From Thysanoteuthis rhombus (Eukaryota; Mollusca; Cephalopoda; Oegopsida; Thysanoteuthidae), in contig OY735212.1 in assembly GCA_963457665.1 (NCBI GenBank), forward strand, positions 53,683,338 through 53,747,337: a DNA stretch of 64,000 nt, given 5' to 3'. The stretch's first letter is position 1. Each line of letters begins with the position of its first letter. Below, piece by piece: positions 22,647 through 34,517 of this stretch. The notes below the pieces were generated by a model. That model was not told where the DNA came from. It searched no databases and saw nothing but the letters and a program-made list of their open reading frames with translations. A program made the position numbers and the translations under genes.

Positions 22647-25600
22647 TATTTTTGCCTTATTCCATTCTTTGATGAGCTTTTGTTATACGATGACTCTAAT
22701 TCATGATGATTCTTCAATAGATTATTTCGTTTTGGTGTATGTTTCGATCCTACTTGTGAGGACCCCCCCCCCCCCGAAAAATTTTGTGAAAATTACTTTG
22801 GGGAGGGGGAGAATTAATTTTAACTCTTTTATTTCATGTACCCCTAAACACAGTGACGTTAATGATTGAAATGAAATATTAATCTTTTTTAAAAATATCC
22901 AAAACTAAAAAAGTGCAAGGGAAGTAACTTTATGCAGGAGTTATTCCTCTTGATATAGTTTAAATTATTTTTTATATGAATTTAAAAGTTATATTGCCAA
23001 GGGTTTCTATCAATATTATGGCTAAAACACAAAAGTCTGTACACACACACACACATATGTAAGAGATGGAGTGGAGCACCTGTCTCTTCCCATGTCATAA
23101 ATGTTTGCTCTCTCATAAGCAGCTATAGTTATTGTGGAACATTTAGCACTTTTGTTACAAATCTTATATTAAACTTTAGAAAGAACATCAGATGTTTGTT
23201 TGAGAGATACTACAAATGTTCAGGCAAGCATTACAATTTGATGAACTTCATATTTTTTCCCAGTTGAAGGTAATCCTTGTAGTTATGGGATGTTACTTGA
23301 TGCTTACCATAACATCTCTTAGGATATGTTCATATTCAGGTAATAACAGTTATGTTAAAGTGTATACTGTTGACACATGCTGTGCATGAGTTCACACAAA
23401 TTATCTCTATTGCAAAAGAAGCTTTAACCAGATGAAAAGATTATTGACAATGTTGAAAAGGTTTCAGATGAATTATCATGTACACATTTTATTCAATAAC
23501 TGTCGCTAGATTCTTGAAGTTTGATACAAAAGACAATGATACTGTCTATAGTTTTGTGAAGAGTCATTAGCATTCGAAGTTTTTCAGATGATCTGATCAA
23601 AGGCCCTCAGTTGTACTACTCGAATGTGATAGTGGTAAACAGAAATTTCTTTCTCCCCAAAGGTAGGGACATTTATGATTTAGGATTTGGGTGTTTTCTT
23701 TCCATTCAGTTGTTAGCTCTGGCTTTTCATACCTTGTCCCTGCTGAGTGACACAAGTTGAACTCTAACCATGTCAAACTTATAGGCTCAGCTGACATGGA
23801 CTATATGTCAGATAAGTGTAGAGTTCAACTTGATGTGGCTTCCAATGCATACAGCACAAGGTACGGAAATCCAGGCCTCACAAGGATTGAAAAGTACCCA
23901 AATCCCATGTTATAAGCATTGCTACCTTTGGTTAGAATAGATTTTTGTTTATCTCCATTACATTTGGATTGTACACCTGAAGCCTGGAGAATAATCTGCT
24001 GGAACATTAACAGCTCTAACGACAAGGAGTTTAATGGTCAGGGGAGAAATCTTTTAAAGACACTGTGATAGTTTGTCAAAATCACTTGACGATTTTTCTT
24101 TTTTTCTTTCAAATTCCCAAGAATTAGTTGCACACTCAGTTGTTCCAGTGCATTTATAAACTTCAACTATTCTTTTCTGATCTTTCTCATTAAATGGCAA
24201 ATAGAATATAAAACTCATAATTGTTTTAGTGTCAAAAAAAAATCTTCCAGGTGAAGTTATTTGTATTATATTTTCTTCTTCAAACTGTATATGAAAGAAT
24301 ATTTTTAATTTACTTTCGTTAAGAAGTATCCACAGATACAGATGTATGTTATACAAATTATAGAATTCATTATGAAACGATGACTTGGCTTGTTGGCATG
24401 TGTCATGTTGATACTTGGGAAAGTTATTTAGCCAATTGTGCTTAAAATTTGAGCATTTCAAATTAGTCTTGAAATTAAATTTGCTGAAACCCACTTTCCA
24501 TAAAATTAGTCACTGTGACTATCAACTTTCATTGAAATACTCAAATTTTGTTGAATGAATTTACTATGCTTTTGATACTTTCAAAATGATCTTAAGATAT
24601 AACTTCTTTGATAAGTTCTCTTGAAGATTGGACAAAATAGTTTGCTATTTTGTGTTTTCTCTTGATTGCATTGAAATAACTATTATGACCTTCATGTATG
24701 TTTACGTTTATAATTCTCTCAATCTTGGTTTAATGATCGAAAAAGCCGATCCTGTTGATAGACTGTAACTACCTTTCCTGTCGGAGAGCCTATCTGTCAG
24801 CTAAACAAGTTTTGTGTGGAATGGAGTGTAAAACAAAAGGTGGTTCTGGTTAGGCGGAACATCTTTTCATTCGAGATTAATTATGGTGGGATATGGTGGC
24901 TGGTCACATGGTTGTTAGTAAACAAAAGAATGAACTGTAGTAATGGTGCTTCTCAGCTTTGGCTCCAGTAAGGAAAAGCTGCTATGGAGAAACTCCCGAC
25001 AGATGATTGCCTCTAATAGTGAATCTTGTAAATGCTAGGTAAGCCAACAGATTGGACCGAGTTGTGAAGCCATTGGATTTATACAAATGATAAACTAATG
25101 CACTTTTCCTTTCATGTTATTACTATTTTTCTATCAGTTTGAGTTGCTTATTACATTGTACTTCGGATGAATATCATAAATTTGTTACTTGTCATTGTGC
25201 TGAAGGCACCGCATCTCTTCTGTCTTTTATTAAGCTACATACCAGGCTAAGACACAAAATGGTTTGAGTTTTGATTTGATTATTCAAGACTCCTGAAATA
25301 AGAGCATATTAAACCTTCTGCTCTTCATCTGGACATTGATATTGGGCAAAGAAGGCAAAACTATGGTTATTTTACCCTTTGTAACCTCTCTTCCAACTTA
25401 TACCTGGTGTCAGTGATTTCTTTATTGTTCTATTGTATTGATGTGTTACTGGAAAGAGCCTGGAATATGTGAAGAGACACTCTTAATGTTTTCAACAAAA
25501 CATTTTTAACTGAGCCATTAGTTGGCATTTATACGAATGGCAGAAATTTCTTAAGACCAGATTCAAATAGGTTAATAACTATTTTTAAGAAATTAAGTGA

Positions 25601-26034
25601 CCCAAGGAGAGTCTTTAGAGAACCTCCCTAACAAAGAAAGAAAACTGTTATCTTAATAAGAAGGGGCATAATAAGAGAGAGAAAGCATTGGCAAAGATAG
25701 AAAGATATGTAGGGAGTGGGCAAAGAAAGCACCCCCCCCCCATCATTTCTTTTTTGAGTTGATGCTTGAGATAAAAAAAATGATACAGTACAAGAAAGAC
25801 AATATGTATACAGTCCATATTTTTTCATTATCCGATGAATTTTGTTGCATTAAGGACAATATTTTTTTTTTTTTATGCAATAAGTATTTATTCTTATTGT
25901 GGATGTTTTAATAGGAATTAACTTGAACAAATAATTTTGTTACAGAAAAGATGTGGACAAATGCTATCAAAAATTGTATTAACATTGTAGGTTTTGAACC
26001 AAGTTATTTTCTTGTTTCTATGACTTACAGCTAG
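22647..26034. other. Non-coding DNA, with a C13 run and a weak inverted repeat
   Basis: This includes a C13 run at 22763-22775, a CA microsatellite at 23041-23055, and a 13 bp perfect inverted repeat (CAAGTTGAACTCT at 23753-23765 against 23820-23832). A minus-strand frame of 146 codons at 24054-24494 has no recognisable domain. An upstream polypyrimidine stretch and AG at 26033-26034 could be a splice acceptor for the next feature. Confidence 0.4.
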
Positions 26035-26589
26035 TTGGTTATTCTAAATATTCACGAATTGAGAGAGATAAAAATATTTCAAGCAGAGAAGCTAATTAAT
26101 TTGTCTGGGTTGGTGGGCTTTTTGCTTAGAGAAATTCACAAATGCTTACCTATTGGCCAGGTTCAACATTACTATCAGTCTTCATGTAAGAATCATGTTT
26201 TCCAAAGCATTATGATCATCAATCATTCTGTTTCTGATGTATTTATCATGATAGACATCTCTCGCAGAGGCATTGATGTAGAATTAAATGATTTGTTCAG
26301 TGTATATTTTCATAATTGTTATATGCAGTGGCTAAATGGTGAAAAGTCATTTATTTCAGAACATGAAATATTTTTGCCAAGCCAATTGAAATTCACATCC
26401 ATTTTGCGATGTTATGAATCTGCTTTAGATGAAAATTATTTCTACAAAAATTGCATAGGCAATATACAACCCTCAATGGAAACCTGTTTATTTAATATTG
26501 AAGCTTTTAATTACAGTTATCTGAACACAGATGAAAAAATTGGTCATCTGCTTCATCTCAAACTACAAAAAATTTACAAAATCTTTTAA
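26035..26589 (+). CDS. Unassigned 184-codon open frame, candidate terminal exon
   Basis: I do not recognise this protein. The frame opens right after a TAG and stays open to a TAA at 26587-26589. The first ATG is only at codon 60, so if it is coding it is more likely an exon than a whole gene. The sequence before it, TTCTTGTTTCTATGACTTAC followed by AGCTAG, could serve as a splice acceptor, and cutting after the second AG (26034) keeps the frame open. The translation is not low-complexity. It has a hydrophobic stretch near residues 23-31 (LSGLVGFLL), then LREIHKCLPIGQVQHYYQ, ISRRGIDVELNDLF, FHNCYMQWLNGEKSF, and ends GHLLHLKLQKIYKIF. An AATAAA at 27035-27040 could be a polyadenylation signal. 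By a rough random model such a length is unlikely here, but chance or a decayed element remains possible. Confidence 0.4.
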   Translation: MVILNIHELREIKIFQAEKLINLSGLVGFLLREIHKCLPIGQVQHYYQSSCKNHVFQSIMIINHSVSDVFIMIDISRRGIDVELNDLFSVYFHNCYMQWLNGEKSFISEHEIFLPSQLKFTSILRCYESALDENYFYKNCIGNIQPSMETCLFNIEAFNYSYLNTDEKIGHLLHLKLQKIYKIF

Positions 26590-27060
26590 AAAATTGAAAC
26601 TTTTACTGTGATAGAAAAATTCATTTATTTTGTTTTTTGTTGAATAATACCTTTTTTTTATTTTTTATTGCAGGATTTTTCAATATTTATACACGCACAC
26701 CTTACAGTATTAGATTAATTGTACTCTGCTGAAATTTCGTAAGTATAATTTTTTTTTCATTGATAGTGTTGAAATTTCATTTACTGCATCTCTAATCTTA
26801 AATTTAGTATCCAGATTGCCAGCTATTGCGAATTTCAAGTATAGTGTCAGAAGATGTACCTAAATAAGGAAAGAAGTTTGTCTAACATATCAAGTAGTTT
26901 GCTAATTTTTAATGCTTATGGATAATATAAGATTATGACAAGTGCCAAAATGTACTTTCTTCAAAGATATCTTCTTGACAAGATAATTTTTCATATTATT
27001 GATTCCTAATTAACTTTTCTTTTAAATTCAAAGGAATAAAAACCTACGGCAAAAAAAATC
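26590..27060. other. AT-rich sequence after the candidate exon
   Basis: If the preceding frame is a last exon, this is its 3' UTR, with AATAAA at 27035-27040. Otherwise there is nothing to report. Confidence 0.3.
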
Positions 27061-27104
27061 ACTGTCTCTATCTGTCTGTCCGTCTCTATCTGTCTGTCTC
27101 TATA
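27061..27104. repeat. Imperfect TCTG/TCTA microsatellite
   Basis: Interrupted tetranucleotide units of the type CTGT, CTAT and CCGT in tandem. Confidence 0.8.
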
Positions 27105-28075
27105 ATTTTTCTTCCTGCGATTTCATTTGTAAAGCAGCTTTTCAGTATAAAATATGGAATCAAGCAGGATTTTATCAGCGTATGGTTCAATATGAAATCA
27201 GATGCTAATAACTCTAAGATTTCAGTTTTATGGAAGGTAGAAAGAAAGTAAATACATGGATTTTGGTACTTATTTTTTATATTGTAAGGAAATTCCTGTA
27301 TTAAAAAAAAGTTCCAGACACATTCAAACTTCTTCATTTTAGTGTACATACCAGATGTTTCCTGAGCATAGCTTAGTCTAGTTGAAGGTCTGAAACGCAG
27401 GGCATCCAATGAGAATCAAACCCCCTTCAATTGTCATCTTCTGCAAGACTACTTTGCTAGCAAAAACTCAATGGTGAGGTGCCCAATTCAAGGTGTATGT
27501 AGCTCAAACCCTCCATAATTGTCAGTTATATTTGCATCAAAGTATTTGATATCAAGAAAATATTGATTTCTCATGAAAGTCTTTGATTTCTCTGAAGTTC
27601 ATTCATATATAGCTGGACATTGTAGAAACTAATGGAAAGTGGTGCCCGTAAGTAAAAGCAATGTGTGAATTAAGCTGGACAGACAAGGCTATTACTGCTG
27701 AAGCTAATTCTGTCAGAAGATGATGCTTTGTTATTGGGACTTGTGAAGCATTGTTTATTAGGAAGTTCATGATCTGAAAAGTCTTTGTCAAGCATGCTGG
27801 TCCCAATCATGGCTGATGCAATTATCAAAAAAATGCTCACAATTGTGCAATTAATGTCAAACCACAGGCAGCACTCGCATCACTCTCAACTTGGCACCCA
27901 TCAATTACCACCTTTTCTGCCCTCAGCAGAACTACCTGAATGATCAAAACTCATCAAACAAAGGGTAAATGGCACTGTAAAATTTTAAATCAAAACTGAT
28001 ATTACTCTATTGCAAGGTTATCTGATTTTTCTACACACTGGTTGTAAAAATTGATAACATATAAGTAATTCATCA
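27105..28075. other. Non-coding DNA, nothing recognised
   Basis: Short minus-strand frames at 27086-27409 and 27603-27806 show no convincing motif. No repeat match inside the window was found. Confidence 0.35.
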
Positions 28076-28550
28076 TCATCATCATCCGTCGTTGGACATT
28101 GACCTTCCCAAGGATCTGCCACAATTCTCTATCATGGGTGTCGTGGAGCCAGTATTTTCTGAATTTGTCTAGTTTATCTCTCCATCTTGTATCCTGTCGG
28201 CCTTGGTTCCGCATGTGGTCTCTGGGGATCCATGTTATAAGTTATGATGTCCATTGGTTGTCTGCCATTCTTGCAACATGGCCTACCCATCGCCATTTAT
28301 TTTTTTTAAATAGATTCTATGATGTCTCTGATTCCTGTTTTCTCCCTGATTTACTGTGCTATCTTGTGATCTCTCCATGTAAGGTTGAGCATGATTCTTT
28401 CATGTGCACGTTGCATGGTTCTCAGTTCGAGGGTCTGTCTCTTGGTTAGGTTTCACGTTTCCGCTCCATACGTGACTATTGGGAGAATGCATTGGTTATA
28501 TACTCTTTTTTGGATTATTGGGATTGTCTTGTTTTTGGAGGTTGAGCTTG
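28076..28550 (-). mobile_element. RTE-like LINE, 3' end of reverse transcriptase ORF, copy 1
   Basis: This is a 5'-truncated, broken LINE copy. Minus-strand translation in several frames gives RTMQRAHERIMLNLTWRDHK, then EKTGIRDIIESI, and finally QDTRWRDKLDKFRKYWL plus DRELWQILGKVNVQRR. This is the familiar C-terminus of RTE/BovB-type and related invertebrate reverse transcriptases (R.AQR.MER.ML, WAGHVAR, GRP.TRWRDD, DR..W..LGEAYVQ). The element's 3' end is a short GAT trinucleotide tail (28076-28089 on the plus strand, CATCATCATCATCA), as expected for RTE elements. A second, similar copy lies at 57811-58330. Confidence 0.8.
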
Positions 28551-28639
28551 CTAATCAGTTTTTAATTCATTGTTCATCAGATGAAGCATTGTCAACCATT
28601 ATTATTATTGATTTTGGTTAATATTTTCTTTAATCCTAA

Positions 28640-28765
28640 TTTTTAGTCAGGTTGGTTAGAGAGGTAGGTGCATTTAGCTGGGATCCTCTAAGGCTAAATT
28701 GATGTGGGTTTGAATCTTGCACAATTGCTGTGCTGTTTACTTGACAATTTAAGTTGCAATAAAAC
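28640..28765 (+). mobile_element. tRNA-like SINE fragment
   Basis: A box B-like motif GGTTTGAATCT lies at 28707-28717, and a possible box A-like GTTGGTTAGAGAGG lies ~50 bp upstream at 28651. A poly-A stretch follows at 28765-28777. This spacing fits a tRNA-derived SINE head with a short tail and A-run. It is too diverged to be a functional tRNA gene. Confidence 0.45.
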
Positions 28766-28777
28766 AAAAAAAAAAAG

Positions 28778-29532
28778 CTACTAAGAATTTAGATAATATA
28801 ACATGCTAGTCATAAATAATAATTGTGGTTATTTTTTTTTCCCCCCATCTAGAAAAGAAAAAAAATGGTCATTCTAGTTAAGAAACTCTTACCAACCTAA
28901 TATACTGTTAAGTTAGGCTTGGGTTTCTTCTGCCATATTTGCACTCATGTTACATTGATAAATCAATCCTGACACACAGAAGTTGCCTTATCAAATCCCA
29001 CCAACATCAACCAAGCCTTCTTTAGTATTACATAACTCGATCTTTCCTTGCCATTCATTCACTCATGTCTTAGATTAGCTGGATCTTCAACTTTTTTGAA
29101 TTTTTTCCTTTTTTATAGACAAAGTAGTTCTACCTCACACTTTTCTTCTTTCTCAATTATCAATTTGCAAACAATTACAAAATATTTTCTATCAAATTAT
29201 GCATAGGTGTTTTTTTTCTTTTGTTTACTGTTGTCCTCATCTTGGTTCTTTTGAACTCAATGCTTCAGCCATTGTTCCCTACCACCTTTTTCAGGTGGGT
29301 GCCAGGGAGGGTTTGGAATGTTGGGACAAGCATTCTTCTTCCTTTTGAAGTGTGGGATGGGGGTAGAATGCTCTCATTCTGTTGTCTATCTTCAGATGGA
29401 AGAGTTACCTAGGTTACAATCATGTCATTGTCGATTATTGGTATTATAGAACCAAATAAATTGACTACAAATATAGTTTGAATGCGTAACCTTAATCCCA
29501 TGCTGTGATACTTGGTTCAGCACTCATTTTTC
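28778..29532. other. Non-coding DNA, nothing recognised
   Basis: There is a TTTTCCCCCC run near 28840. The frame at 29221-29412 has no motif. No shared repeats were found. Confidence 0.35.
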
Positions 29533-29662
29533 TTATGATGGACGTTGAAGTTTCCTTGCTGAGTATTCAGCAAGGAAACTTCAACGTCCATCATAACGAT
29601 GGACGTTGAAGTTTCATAAGTCTCATAATGATGGACGTTGAAGTTTCCTTGCTGAATACTCG
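29533..29662. repeat. Perfect 30 bp-arm hairpin plus two further motif copies
   Basis: The arms 29533-29562 and 29567-29596 are exact reverse complements separated by only GTAT. The core motif GATGGACGTTGAAGTTTC occurs on the plus strand at about 29538, 29598 and 29630, and once on the minus strand inside the right arm. The last copy extends to CCTTGCTGAATACTC (to 29662), which also matches the loop-side sequence. A T18-20 run follows. The structure looks like local snap-back copying or a small foldback repeat. A hairpin RNA source is possible but unsupported. Confidence 0.9.
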
Positions 29663-29961
29663 TGCTGTTTTTTTTTTTTTTTTTACTGGTGCATTTGTAA
29701 TTGAGTTAAGTTTACCTCTTTATTTTATGACTATTCTAAATTTAACTTATTGGTTATATTGAAGTACATCTTGTAGTGTGGTACTTATTACCTCCACTTG
29801 GCTCCAACTTCTTTTTCAAGACAAAGTCAATGGAGTATATCAACCAAACATTGTTATTCAATTACCCTATAACATTAAAATTCAATTGTTTAAAAAAAAT
29901 GATCGGTGATAAGGAAGATGATGGTGCAAAATATGTATAGAATTTGAGCTATTGTTAGATA

Positions 29962-30103
29962 CAGTAAACCCTCACTATGACTTATTCTAGCTTTAATGAG
30001 CAAGTACATTCATCCAAGCTAATTTCGGATTTACCAAACAAAGTTCGATGAATATGGTGAACACACGGGGACCATAATGAACTTTTGGTACTTCAGTGTA
30101 CTG
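29962..30103. mobile_element. Possible pogo/Tigger-like MITE
   Basis: After a TA, the sequence begins CAGTAAACCCTCACTATGAC and soon reads CTTTAATGAGC and TTTCGGATTT. These are wording typical of pogo/Tigger-type MITEs (CAGTAAAACCTCGCTATAAC type). The opposite end, reverse complemented, gives CAGTACACTGAAGTACC, a weak terminal match, followed by TA in inexact context. There is no coding capacity. Confidence 0.4.
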
Positions 30104-33100
30104 CTATACTAAACAACTTAATCATCCCATCACACACCAGCTGAATATTCAAAAGTAGTGCTAATTAATTACCCTGTCTTGAGTGCAAATTTTTTTTTTT
30201 TAAATTAGAATCTGTCTAGGATTATGAAATATTTCAGTTTTTAACTCTATACAAGCACACTTGATACTGCAAAAAAAAAACCTTGAAAAAACTTGCCTTT
30301 GGTAAATGAACTAGTGATGTACATTTTGAAGATTCTGTGACCATCTTAGATGCCATCTTGAAAATTATACCTTTCCAATGGTCACACTGTGGTAAACTTC
30401 TAAGCTATTGAGCTCATGATACCATGAAAAAAATGTTGCAAAAACTTTTTTTTTTTTTTTTCTTTTTTTAAGGTAAGGTGAGTTTTTCTTCATAGATACA
30501 CCCGACTAAATGAGAAATTACTGCAAATATCATGAATTCTATGTCTGTAAATTACCAATCATCACATTGTTGAAAATATTTTTTTGGGGGGGGGGTTCTT
30601 CACTTCTGCTATATACATGTGTTCTTAGATTAACCTTGACCCTGAAGCATTTCCTCGGGTTCTAGTGTTCTCAAAAGTATCACCAAGCAAATCAGCAACA
30701 TACGTAGAAGTGTCACTCTATATGTTTCTCTACACTGTTTGATCCCCAAATTAGATGCATTTGAACATTAGACATGGTCAACTGGTAACCATCTTTAATT
30801 TGACCTCCCAAGGTCCTCAGAGGTCAAATCTGACTTACATCTGAAAATAGATGCTATGTTGAAAATTTCATGCTTTTTACAAAAAATGTACTATTGGTCA
30901 TAATTCAAGAGCTTTTCTGCTGTTCTTTGAAGCCTTTCACATTCACAACCCCAAAATGACAATCAAGGTAGAGGTTTTGTGACTCTGTTCACACCATTGG
31001 CACAACAAAGTTTGAAAAGATTAAAGTTTTTCTTCATTCATTCTCTCACTGTCATAGGCACTCAACACAGGTTTTGCAGACATTATGAGGTATGCAAGAT
31101 TTATTGTGGTTTCCAAGCTTCACTCAAAAATAAATGATAGTCTTGTTTTATAAGGTCAGTGATCTTTTTCCTATGTTTTTGCTGACTGTATTCATCACAA
31201 ATGTAGCAAAATGCATTTGGATTGTTTAAGCAGCATCTTTGGGATGAATTCATACTTCTCTAAAAAAAAAAAACTAAGTTTAGGGAAAGAATTTGGCCCC
31301 AAACTTTAATGTGGTACCAAAAATTAAATTTTATCAAGAATCTAAAGTGAAATTTCCTTAGTAGCTTTGTGTGTCACTATATTTGGGTAATATCATAACT
31401 TGAGGAGGACCCATTGTCTTAAAGACTCGGACCAATTCTACAAAAACTAATGTCAATTTTGATTCAGCATTCTCCCAATACCCTGATTTTCATTCAATCA
31501 TCCATGGCAACTGAAACAAAGATTTTTTTTTTTCTGTTGAGTAATTCATGGAAAATACCTGTTCTCAGTATTGCAGAATAATTTGCAAATTCAATAATCA
31601 GTTTTTCATCTTAAAAACAATATCAAAACAAATTGTTTGACTTATCAAGCATTCTTTATCACATTTCATAATCCCAAACAGATTTTGATTTAAAACAGTC
31701 TTGCTCTCCAGACAAGATAATTAGCTCTTCTTTTAAACATTTTACTTGATAACAAGACTACTGTCCTTCATTGGTTAATCATAAATTATTTTTTTCCTTA
31801 ATGTTTACACGAACAGCATTTTTCATTCAACTGATTTTTTCTGGGCTTGGAGCCTGCTGTTTTAAAGAAAAAACAATTTAAATTAAAAAGAAAAGTTTCT
31901 TCTTTTGCATGGGTATCTTTGTGGTGTTGTTGCTCATAGAAATGATACTATTACATATCCAACCTAACTTTTTGAGTAGTGTGATAAGATGCCCCCCCCC
32001 TCATTTCATCTGTTTGTTTCTGAGCTTTAAACCTCTTTTTTTAATATCTCATTACTGCTTATTTTCCAATCCTCTACTTTAGTCCCTTAGAAGTAACCAA
32101 TGTGCCTCATTACAAATTGCTTTTGTCTATACATCTGCACTGAGAGAGCCATTTGTAAGGACGTATAAGATAGACTTGACCTTCTTTTTGACACTTAGTT
32201 ACTTGGCCATGAAGATATTTTGTAGGTGTGCCTGACACATTAATCAGAATAGATCTTTTCTAGCCCATGTTTTGAGTTTCTTTTCATTTGTATTTGAGAC
32301 AAACATACTCAGGTGAGAGCATTTCATATGAATGTGTTCGGATGTAGCAAGATATCAATCTTTAAGTCTTTTTGGAAAATCTGTCCGCTGCAATTTTTCA
32401 GGTTTGGTAAAACTTCATCCCCATTGGTGTTCAAACTGATTCTGTTCATTTTGAACGCTGCGTGTCTATACATCTTCAATCAATTACTGTATATTTCAAG
32501 TTTCATCATTGATTTTTTGTAAATCTACTTTTACTAATGGATTATTTTGTCTAATTTTAATAGGTCTTGCTTGTATGAACTATGTCTTGTATAAGGATTG
32601 ATGATTTTTATTTTTCATTCTAATAGTTTGTTAGTATTAATTTAATCTTAAGTTTTTTAATTGGGTTATGGGTAGATGAGTGTTAATCTATATTTGACTG
32701 GTTTTATTTAGAGGATTAAAACAAAAATTTAGATCAGTATTGTTTGATTCAAGAGTAAAAGTTAATGCCTGAAATGAACTGGTGGTAACTGTGATATTGA
32801 AAATTATAAGGTTTCATTTTTGGATAGTAATCCCCAAACAGACGTTCAAAGTCTTTTATTTTTTATTTTTTTTATACTTAAGATAGAACTTAATCTCAAA
32901 AAAGCTAAAAGGAAAAAACACACTTGTTGGAAGATTTTAGATTTTAATAATATCTGATATTTTATAAAATGAATATTTGTAGCCTTGACTGGTTTGTGTT
33001 GTTTTTAGGTGTGAACTAAAGAATGCCTGATGTGATTAGAGGGATTGTACTGAATTACTGTGTGAATGATGATTTGAATCAACTATTCATCACACTGTAT

Positions 33101-34204
33101 TACCTAATTGTTTGGTTTGTAAAATTCACATTTTTCTAAAGGTGTGCAATTCCAAGCTCATGAATTGCCTTAGTTGAAGTTTAAATGGAAACAAAATAGC
33201 GTTTGCATTCCCAATGAGTAAATGTGATTTTATATTTTGTGACCAAATTTATTCTGGGTTGCTTGCTCTTCTGATTCCTATTAGTGGTGCTAATTATATC
33301 TTCTGTTTAATTGCTTTCTGATAACCAAGATATACATCTACATTTTTGGGCTTCATTTTTACTCTGGTCTGGAGAAAATTTATTGGGCTAGGAATCTAAA
33401 TATTACCTACTGGCATGTTTCATCAGACATATATGTAGATTGCTGAAGAAATGTGATAGATTTAGAGGAATTGAATATTTTTTTCATTGTTTATAATTCA
33501 GCCCTCGCTTAAGCTCATTCATTACCAAAGGATATTAATTATTGTTTTAGTTACTTTACCTGCCTGTTAAGTGTACAGAAAACGTTGGTACTAAAAGTGC
33601 TAATGAACTGGTGAAAAGTAATCATGTATGTCATTTAATAAGCAATTTTGCATGTAAACGGTTGCCGTAACTTTTCTGGTAAATCATTTTAACCTTTTGT
33701 GATTGATTGAATTTGAGGTTTCTCTAAAAATCAAAATGATAATTTGTACACAAATTTATTCAATTTTTACAAGCTAAATTATCCTTCACATCTTTTTTGC
33801 GGGAAGGTCAATGGGAAGTTTTCTTTTGGCTAGACAATTTTCATTTTTTTTTTTTCTTTTTTTAAATTATATATTAGGTATCATTCCAATATATAAACCT
33901 GGCATCTAGATTGGCTCTATACACTGATGGATTCTCATCACACATTCACCCTCCCCCATGCCTACAATCAATTTTTCAGTTATGTATAGTGCTTTTTTTT
34001 TCTTAACCGGATACAAATATGAACAATGAAGTGTATTGCTTTCAGTTTCTAATCAAATTTACTGATTGCAGGGCATATCTGTTGTTGGAAGCTGGTAAAT
34101 AGCAATAAAGATGTTTTGAATTATGGCATGAATATTTCCTGAATAACAGAACTTACTACCCTTCAATATGAGAAATAAATAGTGAACAATTAAGTGATTA
34201 ATTA
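30104..34204. other. Non-coding DNA, mostly unrecognised; possible old repeat at 30.3-31.4 kb
   Basis: A somewhat less AT-rich part at about 30300-31400 contains a TTTGACCT...AGGTCAAA inverted motif (30799-30829) and GTGACCATCTTAGATGCC-type wording, which suggests an old interspersed repeat. I could not classify it. G10 lies at 30586-30595 and C9 at 31992-32000. Short frames such as 32313-32522 show no motif. Confidence 0.35.
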
Positions 34205-34440
34205 ATAAAATTTATGAATAATCTATCTATATAATTGACAGTGTGCCCTCCTCTGTTTGCTTAGTTTCTCTGTCCATTATACATACTTTGTCTCCCAAAG
34301 TTAACATAGTCATAAATTTAACCAGATCATCACAGATTTTACAATTGTCATTATAAATGAATAAATAGATAAAATAAATCTACGTAATGAACAGTATGAC
34401 CTTTTCTGTTTGTGTCTCTTCATAAAACATTACAAAAGTA
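34205..34440. repeat. Diverged tandem pair, ~170 bp period
   Basis: CTATCTATATAATTGACAGT followed by GTGCCCTCCTCTGTTTG (from 34212) recurs as AATCTACGTAATGAACAGTA followed by TGACCTTTTCTGTTTG (from 34376). Both are followed by a GTCTCT/TTTCTCTGTC block. The pattern resembles the repeated starts of non-autonomous elements, but no family can be named. Confidence 0.45.
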
Positions 34441-34471
34441 AAATAAAATCAACTGGATATATTCGAAAACG

Positions 34472-34517
34472 AAAGAACCTATATGTGAATACTGGTATGT
34501 TATTCACATAGTTCTTT
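34472..34517. repeat. Short imperfect hairpin
   Basis: AAAGAAC..TATGTGAATA (34472-34491) pairs with TATTCACATAGTTCTTT (34501-34517). This makes 17 base pairs with a 3-base bulge and a 9-base loop. It could be the remnant of a small MITE or of an inverted duplication. Confidence 0.6.

Noticed and set aside
24054-24494. 146-codon minus-strand frame as a gene
   Set aside because: It has no recognisable motif, and its length is within what chance can give in this much AT-rich sequence on six frames.
27603-27806. Fragment of a hAT-like transposase on the minus strand
   Set aside because: A weak resemblance (FQIMNFL.N) did not extend to the flanking residues of that family.
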